This document shows, one piece after another, positions 41,913 to 51,200 of a stretch of DNA of 64,000 bases. The notes beneath the pieces were generated by a model, which did not search any database, was not told the origin of the DNA, and worked only from the letters and a program-made list of their open reading frames with translations. The DNA is from JAJAZB01 sp964244295 (GTDB lineage Bacteria > Bacteroidota > Bacteroidia > Cytophagales > Spirosomataceae), in contig CAXTIG010000003.1 of assembly GCA_964244295.1 (NCBI GenBank), positions 62,001-126,000 of the forward strand, read 5' to 3'. A program made the position numbers and the translations under genes. Within the stretch, counting starts at the first letter, position 1. Every line of letters begins with the position of its first letter.

Positions 41913-43097
41913 TTACTGCACTTCGTACCATTTCGGCACGTCGTTCTGAAACAGCGTCAGTGGGTCGTTGTAGAATTTCAGGAAATCCGGGACGCTGGCG
42001 TGGCCGGGGTAGGGGGCGTAAAAGCCGTTGGTGTCGCGGTTTACCCAGGTGGCCATGTACGAAATGCTCTGCGCATCGGGGTTGGCTTTGATGGTTTTCA
42101 GCAAAATCTCGGTGTACCAGTTCGGGTTGGTGAGTGTGCCGAGGCCGGTTTCGGTCAGGGCCGCGATTTTGCCGCGTTCTTTGGCGGTGCGGGCAATTTG
42201 CGCCAGCGATTTCCCGGCCCAGTCGGCGTTGTCGGCGTTGCGCAAATCCCAGTAGTTGTCGAATCCCAGCACGTCCACGTACTCGTCGCCGGGGTAGCGG
42301 TCAAGGTATTCCGAGAAATTCTTTTCCACCCGGTCGGGCGAGTAGGCGAAAAGCAGGTTGTGAATGCCCTTCGTGTCGCGGAGGTACTTCACCGTAAACT
42401 GCCAGAGCTGGATGAACTCCGCCTTGGTGCAACTTTTCTGCCCCCACCAGAACCAGGTGCCGGTGTGTTCGTGGAAAGGTCGGAAAATAATCGGAATGGT
42501 TTTGCCGTCGGCCCCTTTCAAACTCTGCGCGTACTGGGCGATGATGTCGAGGCTGCGCTTGAAGACGTCGTGCTTGGTGCCGCCGGGCAGGATTTCCTTC
42601 ACGCAGCGGGTGGTGTCGTAGAAGTCCTTGCCGGTCACGAAGTTTTGCATGTGCCAGCAAAACGTGTTGATGCCGCCCCGGTTGTAGGCGTCTTCCGTCG
42701 CTTTTTTGATGAGGCCGGGGTCTTCGGCGTTGGTGCCGGAGTAGCCGAGATAGGTGCGAACGATTTCCCAAAAATCCCAGCCGTACACCGCCGGGTGCTG
42801 GCCGGTCACGCTTTTGATGTCGCTGCGGTCGGACTGGCCTTTCCAGCCGACGCCGAGCAGGGTGGCGTCCTGCTGGCCGAAGAGAATGCCCTTACCCGCG
42901 TTGGCTTTGAGGTTGTAAAACAGGGCTTTGGTTTCGTAGGTGGCCTGGGGATCCACCAGATTGACCGGGTAGGGGAATACCTTTTCGGTGGGGGTCGGCG
43001 GGGTGACGACGCCACCGCCATTGTCGTCTTTTTTACAGGACAGGATTCCCACGGCGAGCGCGGCGGCGAGGAGGAATGATTGGTTGAATTGGCGCAT
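41913..43097 (-). CDS. GH26 beta-mannanase lipoprotein
   Basis: 394 residues with a lipoprotein signal (LAVGILSCKKDD, Cys21) followed by an acidic/Gly-rich stretch, common in surface-exposed Bacteroidota lipoproteins. The GH26 barrel shows the acid/base Glu210 in FRPFHEHTGTWFWWG and the nucleophile Glu316 in ALTETGLG. The VYGWDFWE, GGINTFCWHMQNF and VLGFDNYW blocks complete the family signature. It probably acts at the outer surface, cutting beta-1,4-mannan before SusCD import. It is in the same direction as the second GH26. Confidence 0.94.
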   Translation of the reverse strand: MRQFNQSFLLAAALAVGILSCKKDDNGGGVVTPPTPTEKVFPYPVNLVDPQATYETKALFYNLKANAGKGILFGQQDATLLGVGWKGQSDRSDIKSVTGQHPAVYGWDFWEIVRTYLGYSGTNAEDPGLIKKATEDAYNRGGINTFCWHMQNFVTGKDFYDTTRCVKEILPGGTKHDVFKRSLDIIAQYAQSLKGADGKTIPIIFRPFHEHTGTWFWWGQKSCTKAEFIQLWQFTVKYLRDTKGIHNLLFAYSPDRVEKNFSEYLDRYPGDEYVDVLGFDNYWDLRNADNADWAGKSLAQIARTAKERGKIAALTETGLGTLTNPNWYTEILLKTIKANPDAQSISYMATWVNRDTNGFYAPYPGHASVPDFLKFYNDPLTLFQNDVPKWYEVQ

Positions 43098-43126
43098 GGG
43101 GTTGGTGTTTAAAAAACTTCAACGGT

Positions 43127-43212
43127 GGGGTCACCCTGAGCGGAGTCGAAGGGCGTGCGGCTGGTCAGCGCTGGCCCACCGCACGCCCTTCAACTCCGCT
43201 CAGGGTGACCCC
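43127..43212. repeat. 34-bp-arm inverted repeat (GTCACCCTGAGCGGAGT family)
   Basis: Arms 43127-43160 and 43179-43212, paired apart from one mismatch. It lies in the gap between the two GH26 genes. The outer half matches the start of the element at 52506. Confidence 0.9.
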
Positions 43213-43225
43213 GCAAAAACAGGTT

Positions 43226-44356
43226 TTACGGTGAGTCGTACATCTTCTCCGCCGCCACTTTTTTCTCCAGCATCACCCTGGGATGCCGGACGAACTGGCT
43301 GAAATCCCCGGCGCTTTTTTGGCCCGGAAACGGCGCGTAGTAATGGTCAGGTCGCCCGTTGCGCCAGACCAGCACGTAGCTCAGGTTGAAACCCTGCACG
43401 ATGGGCAGCAGCACGCGGGTCCACCAGGCGGGTTCCTTCACGCGGTCGATGCCGGTTTCGGTGATGGCTACCGGTTTTCCGCGTTCGGCGGCGAGTTGGG
43501 TCAAGTCACGCAGCATCCGGCGGGTGTTGGCGATGAAGGCGCTGTCGCCCTTCGGCGTGGCGTTGCGGTGGTAGGTGTCGAAGCCCAGCAGGTCGGCGTA
43601 GTCGTCGCCGGGGTAGCGTTCGAGGTAGTCGGCGGGTGAGGCAAATACGTCGGTCGAGTAGGCGTAGAGCACGTGGTGAACTTTTCCTTTTTTTCGGAGA
43701 AAATCCACCGTCAGCTTCCAGAATTTCGTGTACTCCTCGGGCGAGCAGTGCGCTTTTCCCCACCAAAACCAACTGCCGGTGTGCTCGTGCAGGGGCCGAA
43801 AAATCACCGGAATCGGCTCGCCTTCCGGCGTTTTCACGCTGTTCAGAAAAGCGGCCACTTTGCCCAACCAGGCCCGGTACTGCTTCCGGTTTTTTCGATT
43901 GGTCAACACCTTACGAATCGTGGAATCGGCTTTGTCCCAACTGCTCTTGGCCGGGTCGGTCGGGTTGTTGAGGTGCCAGCTTACCGTGTTGACACCGCCC
44001 CGACCGTGGACTTCCCGCATCCAGCCGCGCATCCGGTCGAAGGGCACGCCGTCGAGGTTGCGGGCGCTGTCGAATTCGATGCGGCCCAAATCCCAACCCA
44101 CCACCGCCGGGTACTCGCCCGCCACCGCCCGCACGTCCGACCGCCCGGCTTCACCCACCCAGCGGGTGCTGTCGGGGTTGAGGCCGTAGGCCGGGTCGTC
44201 CTGGTGACCGAACAGCACGCCGTTGGCGGCGAGGCGATTGAGGTTGGTCAGCAGGTTTTTCGTGGCGTCCGTCGCTTTCCGGTCAACCTGGGCAACGGCG
44301 GTTTGAGCGAGGGTCCAGGCGAGGAAAAGGAGGAGGTGGGACGGTTTGGGGGTCAT
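43226..44356 (-). CDS. GH26 beta-mannanase/mannobiohydrolase, secreted
   Basis: 376 residues starting at 44356 with a cleavable signal (SHLLLFLAWTLAQTAVAQ) and no lipobox, which suggests the periplasm. The GH26 signature is complete: FRPLHEHTGSWFWWG (acid/base Glu191), VAITETGIDR (nucleophile Glu300), and VSWHLNNPTDP. GLNPDSTRWVGE is like the loop of GH26 enzymes that release mannobiose (BoMan26A type). It would convert imported oligomers into mannobiose. An upstream frame extension (to 44398) arises from the adjacent repeat. Confidence 0.93.
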   Translation of the reverse strand: MTPKPSHLLLFLAWTLAQTAVAQVDRKATDATKNLLTNLNRLAANGVLFGHQDDPAYGLNPDSTRWVGEAGRSDVRAVAGEYPAVVGWDLGRIEFDSARNLDGVPFDRMRGWMREVHGRGGVNTVSWHLNNPTDPAKSSWDKADSTIRKVLTNRKNRKQYRAWLGKVAAFLNSVKTPEGEPIPVIFRPLHEHTGSWFWWGKAHCSPEEYTKFWKLTVDFLRKKGKVHHVLYAYSTDVFASPADYLERYPGDDYADLLGFDTYHRNATPKGDSAFIANTRRMLRDLTQLAAERGKPVAITETGIDRVKEPAWWTRVLLPIVQGFNLSYVLVWRNGRPDHYYAPFPGQKSAGDFSQFVRHPRVMLEKKVAAEKMYDSP

Positions 44357-44392
44357 TTTGAAAACGTGAGTGTCTATTTTACTCCCACACCC

Positions 44393-44588
44393 CGTCATTG
44401 CGAGCGCAGGCTAACAAGACGAGCGGAGCGAGAATTGTTAGCCGGAGCGAAGCAATCCCCTGCCGGAGACCAAAAGAGCTAAGTCCAGCCGACTTCCACG
44501 AGCTATTTCGGTCTCCGGCAGGGGATTGCTTCGCTCCGGTTTCAAAACCTTGCTTCGCTCGTTTTGAAACCTTCGCTCGCAATGACGC
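44393..44588. repeat. Compound inverted repeat (CGTCATTGCGAGCG family)
   Basis: Outer arms CGTCATTGCGAGCG (44393-44406)/CGCTCGCAATGACG (44575-44588) and inner 30-bp arms 44442-44471/44510-44539, containing CCGGAGCGAAGCAATCCCC. It lies in the gap between the IPT/TIG and GH26 genes. Confidence 0.9.
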
Positions 44589-44627
44589 AGTTGGGAAAGG
44601 TTTCCGCCACTACGTCACGCCACCGGG

Positions 44628-46352
44628 TTAAAACACCGGCCCGTCCGACAGCGTGATTTCGTCCACACTGATTTCGTAATCTGCCTTTTCGACGTTGCCG
44701 GTCGTGAAGCCGAATTTCACGTAATCGAGCACGCCTTTCGGGTCGAGCGCGGTGCCGGTACCGCCCCAGTTGCCCCAGCCCAGCATTTTAAGCGGGAAAT
44801 TGTACCGCACCCACTGGCCTTTCGTGTCGAGCAGGTAGGCCTTGTTGTCGGCGTCGGCCCCCCACTTCGTGCCGCTCTGGGTGGTTTCAATCTGGAAATA
44901 CCCCCGCGCCTTGCCCGTGTTGACCCATAGGCTGATGGTCGGGTTTTTCATGGCCGACAGGTCGAAGGGGCCGACTTTTTCGATGGCTCCCGTCCAGTTG
45001 AACTTGGCGACGTTGGCCGCTTTCACCGTCAAAAACTTGTCGCCGCTGATGCCGCTCGCCGTGCCGATGGTCGCCGTAGCCGTTCCGGCGTAGGGGTTGG
45101 TGCCGTCTTCAAAATTGAAGAGCGTAAACGTGGGCAGCGACTTGCCGTCGGTGATCATGATTTGGTCGAGGTTCAACTCGAAATTCTTGTTGCCGCCCGC
45201 GTTGCCGTTGCCTTGCTTGAAGGTGAACGTCAGGTTCTGGATGATGCCGTTGGGGTCGAAGGTCAGCTTGCCGTCCCCATTCCAGTTTTCCCAGGGGAAA
45301 TTCTTCAGGCTGATGCTGCGCCACTCCCAGCCCGCCGTGACGGGAAAGGTGTAGTCGTCCTTCGGGTTGCTGGAGGTCTGGGCCGTGAAGTGCCCGCCGC
45401 CCCGGATGTTGCCTTGTTTGATTTCCATCTGGAAATACCCTTTCTGCCCGTTGGTGTTGACCATAAACGTCAGGTGCGGGTCGTGGAATTTCGCCAGGTC
45501 GATGGGTTTGGCGTAGCTCACCGAACCCAGGTCGCTCGTCCAGCCATCGGCGTCGTTGGTTTTCACGGTCAGGTAGTTTTTGCCCCGTCCCGCCTGAATT
45601 TTGCTCAGGTTGATGCCCGTCTGACTGGTTTTGGTACCGGCCACGTAGGGATTGCCGCCGTCTTCAAAATCGTATAGCACGAAGGGCAATTCGGGGACGA
45701 ACGAACTGTTCGGGTCGAAATCCTTCACCGCCACGGCCATCGAAATGCCGTTGACAATTTTGCCGTAGGCCCTGGTGACTTTGATGACCACGCTGCCGGG
45801 CAACGTCAGGCCCGTGGTGGGGATGATGAGTTGGTCGGGCGTAACGCTGGCCGGGTTGGGTACGACTTTCACGCCGCTGATGTCGATTTCCTGAATCATG
45901 TCGAGGTTCGAGCCTTTCAGCACGATGTTCTGCGTCCGCTCGATTTCGCGGGGAAACAACGCCACCGTGGCGTCGGGATAACTCGGGTCGAAGGTACTCG
46001 GCGTCACGACCGTCCGGCGGAACGAGGTGCTCAGCGAGAGCGGCCCCGACGTGAACACGCGCGGCAATTGAATCTTCACCGAGGTCGGCGACACCGACAC
46101 GACTTTGGCCGTGGCCCCCTCGGCCCCGACGGTCACGGCGGTGGTTTTGTCGAGGTTGGTGCCTTCGATGACCACTTCGGTGCCGACCATCGCTTTGGCC
46201 GGGGTGAAGCGGGTGATGGTCGGCACGGGCAGACCGATGTCGTAGTCTTCGGAGAAAACTTTCTCTTTCTGACAGGCAATCAACGTCAGGCCCAGCCCCA
46301 GCAAGGTGCTCAGGCTAAGCCGACGTAGGGAAAGGGAAGATGTATTTTTCAT
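44628..46352 (-). CDS. IPT/TIG-domain glycan-binding lipoprotein
   Basis: 574 residues starting at 46352. Lipobox LTLIACQK (Cys27). Two IPT/TIG immunoglobulin-like domains follow (PTITRFTPAKAMVGTEVVIE, about 38-115; TQNIVLKGSNLDMIQEIDIS, about 140-210). Two tandem CBM-like modules end it, each beginning with an FEDG block (VLYDFEDGGNPYVAG and TLFNFEDGTNPYAG) and containing GYFQ(M/I)E. This is the usual third component (surface glycan-binding protein) after susD. It probably captures mannan at the surface. Confidence 0.88.
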   Translation of the reverse strand: MKNTSSLSLRRLSLSTLLGLGLTLIACQKEKVFSEDYDIGLPVPTITRFTPAKAMVGTEVVIEGTNLDKTTAVTVGAEGATAKVVSVSPTSVKIQLPRVFTSGPLSLSTSFRRTVVTPSTFDPSYPDATVALFPREIERTQNIVLKGSNLDMIQEIDISGVKVVPNPASVTPDQLIIPTTGLTLPGSVVIKVTRAYGKIVNGISMAVAVKDFDPNSSFVPELPFVLYDFEDGGNPYVAGTKTSQTGINLSKIQAGRGKNYLTVKTNDADGWTSDLGSVSYAKPIDLAKFHDPHLTFMVNTNGQKGYFQMEIKQGNIRGGGHFTAQTSSNPKDDYTFPVTAGWEWRSISLKNFPWENWNGDGKLTFDPNGIIQNLTFTFKQGNGNAGGNKNFELNLDQIMITDGKSLPTFTLFNFEDGTNPYAGTATATIGTASGISGDKFLTVKAANVAKFNWTGAIEKVGPFDLSAMKNPTISLWVNTGKARGYFQIETTQSGTKWGADADNKAYLLDTKGQWVRYNFPLKMLGWGNWGGTGTALDPKGVLDYVKFGFTTGNVEKADYEISVDEITLSDGPVF

Positions 46353-46379
46353 GGAGGTAAAATCGAAAAAATGTGAGAA

Positions 46380-46495
46380 CCTCACCCGCACGGCGTCCGC
46401 CCCGGCCCCTCTCCTGCTGAGAGGGGAGGAAATGCACCTGCCTTTTCACCCCTCTCAGCAGGAGAGGGGCCGGGGCGGACGCCGTGCGGGTGAGG
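46380..46495. repeat. 47-bp-arm perfect inverted repeat
   Basis: Arms 46380-46426 and 46449-46495 are perfectly complementary, the longest in this window. The arm itself contains a second smaller stem (CCCCTCTCCTGCTGAGAGGGG). It lies between the susD and IPT/TIG genes. Confidence 0.95.
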
Positions 46496-46503
46496 TTTAG
46501 GAA

Positions 46504-48108
46504 TCAATACCCCGCGTTCTGTTCCAAATTCCAGGAACTCACCTCGTTGAGGGGCAGGGGCAGCAACGGCATGGGGTTCACTGTGCCCGTCGTCAGGCTG
46601 CGTGCCTGGGCGGCGGCGCGTACCGTGGCCGAGAGTTTGGGCAGGTAGCGGCCCGTGCGCACCTGGTCGTAGAAGCGCAGGGCTTCCATGCCCAGTTCGA
46701 CGCGGCGCTCGTGCCAGACGGCGGTCATCATCGCCTGGCCTGTCACGCTGGCGGCGATGGGCGGCAGGGTGCCCGCCGGGACGGCGTTGGGTTCGTAGGT
46801 CAGGGTTTTTTCTTTGGAACCTTTCGGCAAACTGGCCTTGCGGGCGCGGTCGCGAAGTTGGTTGAGCAGGTCGCGGGCGTCGGCGTCTTTGCCGAGGTTG
46901 GCGGCGGCTTCGGCCTTCATCAGCAGAACGTCGGCGTAGCGCATTTTGCGGATGTTCTGGCCGGAGGCTTTGCCTTCGAGCGGCTTCAGAATCGCCGCCT
47001 TGCGGCTCAGGTAGCCCGTTTCGTTTTCATCCAGGGCGATTTGCTGCTTGATGCCCAGCACCACGTCGCCTTCGGTGTACACCGTGCAGCGCAGGCGGGG
47101 GTCGTTCGGCTCAAACTCGGCGACCAAATCTTTCGTCGGGTTGTTGAAGCCCCAGCCCCAGGTTTTGCGGTTGTTCTGGATGATGTTGTTGCTCGTGCCC
47201 ACTTTCACGCCCACCTTGTCGCCGTCCTGGTTCCAGCCGATGGGCGATTCGTTGACCTGCACTTCAAAAATCGACTCGACGTTGTTTTCGCCTTCCTGCT
47301 CGAATAGCTCGGCGTAGTTGGCCGCCAGCGAATACTGCCCGGACGTGACCACGTCGTTGGTCACGTCGAAGACTTCCTGCCAGGTGTGCTTGTTGGAGTT
47401 GTCGGTGCCGAGTTGGTACATCATCACGCGGGCCAGGAAGGCGCGGGCGGCGCCTTTGGTGGCCCGGCCCAGGTCGGCGGCGGTGTACTGGTTGCGTTCG
47501 GGCAATCCGGCGATGGCGGCTTTGAAATCGGCGTCGATGAGGGCGTACACTTCGCCCACCGTGGCGCGTTTGGCGGTGCCGAATTCGGAGGGCGCGACGG
47601 GCTTGTCGAACAGCGGCACCCCGCCGAAACTCCGCACGAGGTTGTAGTAAAAGTATCCCCGCAGAAACTGCGCTTCGGCTTTAATCCGGGTTTTCAGTTT
47701 GGCATCGATGGGCGAACTGTCGATGTTCAGAATCACGTTGTTGGCCCGGTAAATGCCCTTGTACATATTCGACCATAGCCCCGCCGACTGCTTGAAGTCG
47801 GAGGTGACGACCCAGTCTTTCATTTGCTGCAACACGGCAAAATCGCTCGGCGTGCTGCCTTTGGCGGCGTCGTCGGAGAGCACGTCGCCGTACATCCAGT
47901 CGTAGGTGTGGTCGGCGCCGGGGCCTTCGTCCCAGGAAGCCACGTCGTACACCGCGTTGATGGCCAGCACCGCGTTGTTGGCGTCGGCGAAGAAGTTGAC
48001 TTCCGTCTGGGTACCCAGCGGCGATTTGTCGAGAAAATCCTGCTTGCACCCCGTCACCACGAAAGCCGTGGCGGCGAGGAGAGAGGCGAGTAGTTGGGAG
48101 GTTTTCAT
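46504..48108 (-). CDS. RagB/SusD family nutrient-uptake lipoprotein (mannan)
   Basis: 534 residues with a lipobox (AFVVTGCKQDFLD, Cys21). The SusD signature is present: DKSPLGTQTEVNFFADANNA, the TPR-like middle LRGYFYYNLVRSFGGVPLFD, GAARAFLARVMMYQL, and the late RYADVLLMKAEAAANLGK and VWHERRVELGMEALRFYDQV. It is the lid of the SusCD outer membrane importer, paired with the SusC gene upstream (48239). Location in the mannan PUL suggests manno-oligosaccharide binding. Confidence 0.95.
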   Translation of the reverse strand: MKTSQLLASLLAATAFVVTGCKQDFLDKSPLGTQTEVNFFADANNAVLAINAVYDVASWDEGPGADHTYDWMYGDVLSDDAAKGSTPSDFAVLQQMKDWVVTSDFKQSAGLWSNMYKGIYRANNVILNIDSSPIDAKLKTRIKAEAQFLRGYFYYNLVRSFGGVPLFDKPVAPSEFGTAKRATVGEVYALIDADFKAAIAGLPERNQYTAADLGRATKGAARAFLARVMMYQLGTDNSNKHTWQEVFDVTNDVVTSGQYSLAANYAELFEQEGENNVESIFEVQVNESPIGWNQDGDKVGVKVGTSNNIIQNNRKTWGWGFNNPTKDLVAEFEPNDPRLRCTVYTEGDVVLGIKQQIALDENETGYLSRKAAILKPLEGKASGQNIRKMRYADVLLMKAEAAANLGKDADARDLLNQLRDRARKASLPKGSKEKTLTYEPNAVPAGTLPPIAASVTGQAMMTAVWHERRVELGMEALRFYDQVRTGRYLPKLSATVRAAAQARSLTTGTVNPMPLLPLPLNEVSSWNLEQNAGY

Positions 48109-48132
48109 TGGAAAAAATTAGTTGTGTGTGCC

Positions 48133-48229
48133 CGCCTGCAAGTACCCCCAACCCCCTAAAGGGGGCTACCTGCCTGGAAATTCCAGCTACGAAAAGCCCC
48201 CTTTAGGGGGTTGGGGGTACTTGCAGGCG
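48133..48229. repeat. 35-bp-arm inverted repeat, element A (second copy)
   Basis: Arms 48133-48167 and 48195-48229 share ACCCCCAACCCCCTAAAGG with the repeat at 22041. The loop is the reverse complement of the first copy's loop, so the same element sits in opposite orientation. It lies between susC and susD. Confidence 0.93.
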
Positions 48230-48238
48230 TGGCTTTTC

Positions 48239-51200
48239 TCAAAAATTCAAATTCAGCCCCACCCGGTACGTCCGGGCTTGGGGGTATGTGCCGATGTCGA
48301 TGCCGTAGTCGAGGGTGTTGCCGTACTGACCGTCGCCGATTTCGGGATCGAAGCCCACGTACTTGGTGAAGGTCAGCAGGTTGTCGGCGGCGGCGTAGAG
48401 GCGCACGTTGCTCAGGCGGAAGCGCTTGATGAGGTCGGGCGAGAAGTTGTAGCCGACGGTCACGTTTTTCAGGCGCAGGTAGCTGCCGTTTTTCACAAAC
48501 CGGTCGCTGAACTGCGAATTTTGGTTCGGGTCGCGGAAGGTCATCCGGGGCTGGTTGGTTTCGGGGTTGTCGAGCGTCCAGCGGTCGAGGCGCTCGGTGA
48601 GCGAGTTGGCGATGCCGTTGGAATTGCTCAAACTCTGGTACATCGTGCTGATGATTTCGGCCCCCTGCACGCCCTGCAAAAACAAACTCAGGTCGAGGCC
48701 CTTGAACGAAAACTTCGAGTTGAAGGCGTAGGTGAAATCGGGCGTGGCGCTACCCAGGTAGGTGCGGTCGTCGGCGGTGATTTTTCCGTCGCCGTTCAAA
48801 TCCTTGAATTTCACGTCGCCGATGCGGGCGTTGGGTTGAATCGCGCCGCCGTCTTTCACGTAACTGGTCAGTTCGTCGAGGGTGTTAAAAATCCCGTCGG
48901 TTTGCAGGCCATAGAACGTCGCGATTTCGCGGCCCACTTCGGTGCGGGTGAGCGATGCACCGCGTTGCTCGGTGCCGTTGAGCGGCGCACCGCCGCCGAG
49001 ACTCGTCACGCGGTTGTCGATTTTCGTAAAAATCGCCCCCAGTTCGTAGCGCAGCCCGCCCACCTGATCGCGGTAGTTGAGGGCCAGTTCGACGCCTTTG
49101 TTTTCCATGCTGCCCGCGTTGACGTTGGGCGCGCCGTACCCGGCGTACACCGGCACCGGCACCCGCAGAATCATGTCGCTGGTTTTCTTGATGAAAAAAT
49201 CGGCGTTGAGGCTGAGGCGGTTGTTCAGAAAGGCGGCGTCCAGACCGATGTTCGTCTGGGTGGTGGTTTCCCACTTCAACTCCGGGTTGCTGCCGTCTTT
49301 GGGCGAAAACCCTTCGACAATTTGCCCGTTGAACACGTAGAGATTTCCCCCGATGACCCGCGTCACGTAGCCGTAATCCCCGGCGGCGTTCTGGTTGCCC
49401 ACCTGACCCCAGCCCGCGCGGAGTTTGAGTTGATTGACGACGGGAAGGTTTTTCATGAACGCTTCTTCCGAAATGTTCCAACTCCCGGCGAAGGACGGAA
49501 ACACGCCCCAGCGCGAGGCGGGCAGGAATTTGGAGGAACCGTCGTAGCGCAGCGTGGCGGTGAGCAGGTAGCGCCGGTCGAAGCCGTAATTGACCCGCCC
49601 GAAGTACGACATCAGTGAACCCGAACTCTGGCCGCTGTTGACGCGGGCGGCGTTGATGCCCGTGCCCTGGGCCGAGGAAATGTACCACAAGTCGGTGGAG
49701 GCGGGTACGTCGTAGGCGCTGATGGAAATGCTGCTCGACGTGCCGTTCTGGATTTCGTACCCCAGCAGCCCCGTCACGCTGTGCTTGCCGAAGTCGCGCT
49801 GGTAGGTGGCGGTGTTGGTCCACATCCAGCTCGTGCCCTGGCCCCGGCTTTCGTTGAGGTTGCTTTGCTCGCGGTTTTCCTTCGTGCTGATGAAAAATTT
49901 CGGGTAAAAACTTTTCGTGTTGCCAAAGCTCAGGTTGGAGCCAAACTGGGTGCGGAGCGTCAGGCCCTTGAGCACTTCGGCGTCGATGTACGCGTTGGCG
50001 TTGAGGAGGTTGGTGCGGCTGACGTTGTTTTTTACTTCGTCCACCAACCGGGCCGGGTTGAGGTTGTCGGGAAAATACGACCGTGCCCAGGTGCCCGTCA
50101 CGGGGTCGATGGCCGGGGTAACCGGGTCGACGGCGATGGCGCTTTGCAGCGAACCGGCGTCGAAAAACGTGCTGCGCGAGTTGACGTAGCTAAGCGAAAA
50201 ACCGCCCTTCAGCCAGGTATTGAGCCTCAAATCGTCGTTAAACCGCACGAAGGCTTTCCGCAGCCCCGAATTCAGCACGATGCCTTCCTGATCGACGTAG
50301 GTACCGGTGAGGCTATACCGGTTGGTTTCGGTGCCGCCCGTCATGTTGAGGCTGTACTGCTGAAAGGGCGCGGCCTGGAGCAGTTCCTTTTGCCAGTCGG
50401 TACCCCGGTAGTTGCCGGCTTTCACGAAATTGGCAATGGTGCTCACTTCCTTATCGATGACCGCGCCGTCGTTGTCGTAGGCTTCGAGGGCGAGGGTGGC
50501 GTACTGCGTGGCGTTGAGCAAGGGCAAGCGCCGCCAGGCTTCCTGGGTAGCGACGAAGGTTTGGAGCGAAAACTTGGGTTCGCCCGCCTTGCCGCGTTTG
50601 GTGGTGATGAGCACCACGCCGTTGGCCCCGCGCGAGCCGTAAATCGCGGTGGCCGAGGCGTCCTTCAAAATTTCCATCGACTCGATGTCGGTCGGGGCCA
50701 GAAAACTGATGTCGCCCGTCTGGAAACCGTCCACCACGTAGAGCGGGTCGCTGTTGTTGATGGTGCCCACGCCCCGGATGCGGATGCGCATCCCCGCGCC
50801 GGGCTTGCCCGATTGCGCCGTCACGTCCACCCCAGCCACCCGGCCTTGCAGGGCCTGCACCACGTTGGTGGTCGCGATTTGGGTCAGTTGCTCGGCTTTT
50901 ACCGAAGCCACGGCCCCGGTCAGGTCGCTTTTGCGCTGGGTGCCGTAGCCGACCACCACCACTTCGTCGAGGGCTTTGGTGTCGTTGGCCAACGTGATGG
51001 TCAGGTTGGTCTGCCCGCCCGACAGGGACACTTCCTGGGTAATCATCCCCACCGAAGACACCGTCAGGGCGCGGGCCGAGGCGGGGACGCTCAGGGAAAA
51101 AGCCCCCTGTCCATCGGAGGAGGTACCGGTCTGGGTGCCGTTCACGCGGACGGTCGCGCCCGGTACGCCGACGCCGCTTTCGTCGGTCACGCGGCCCGAC

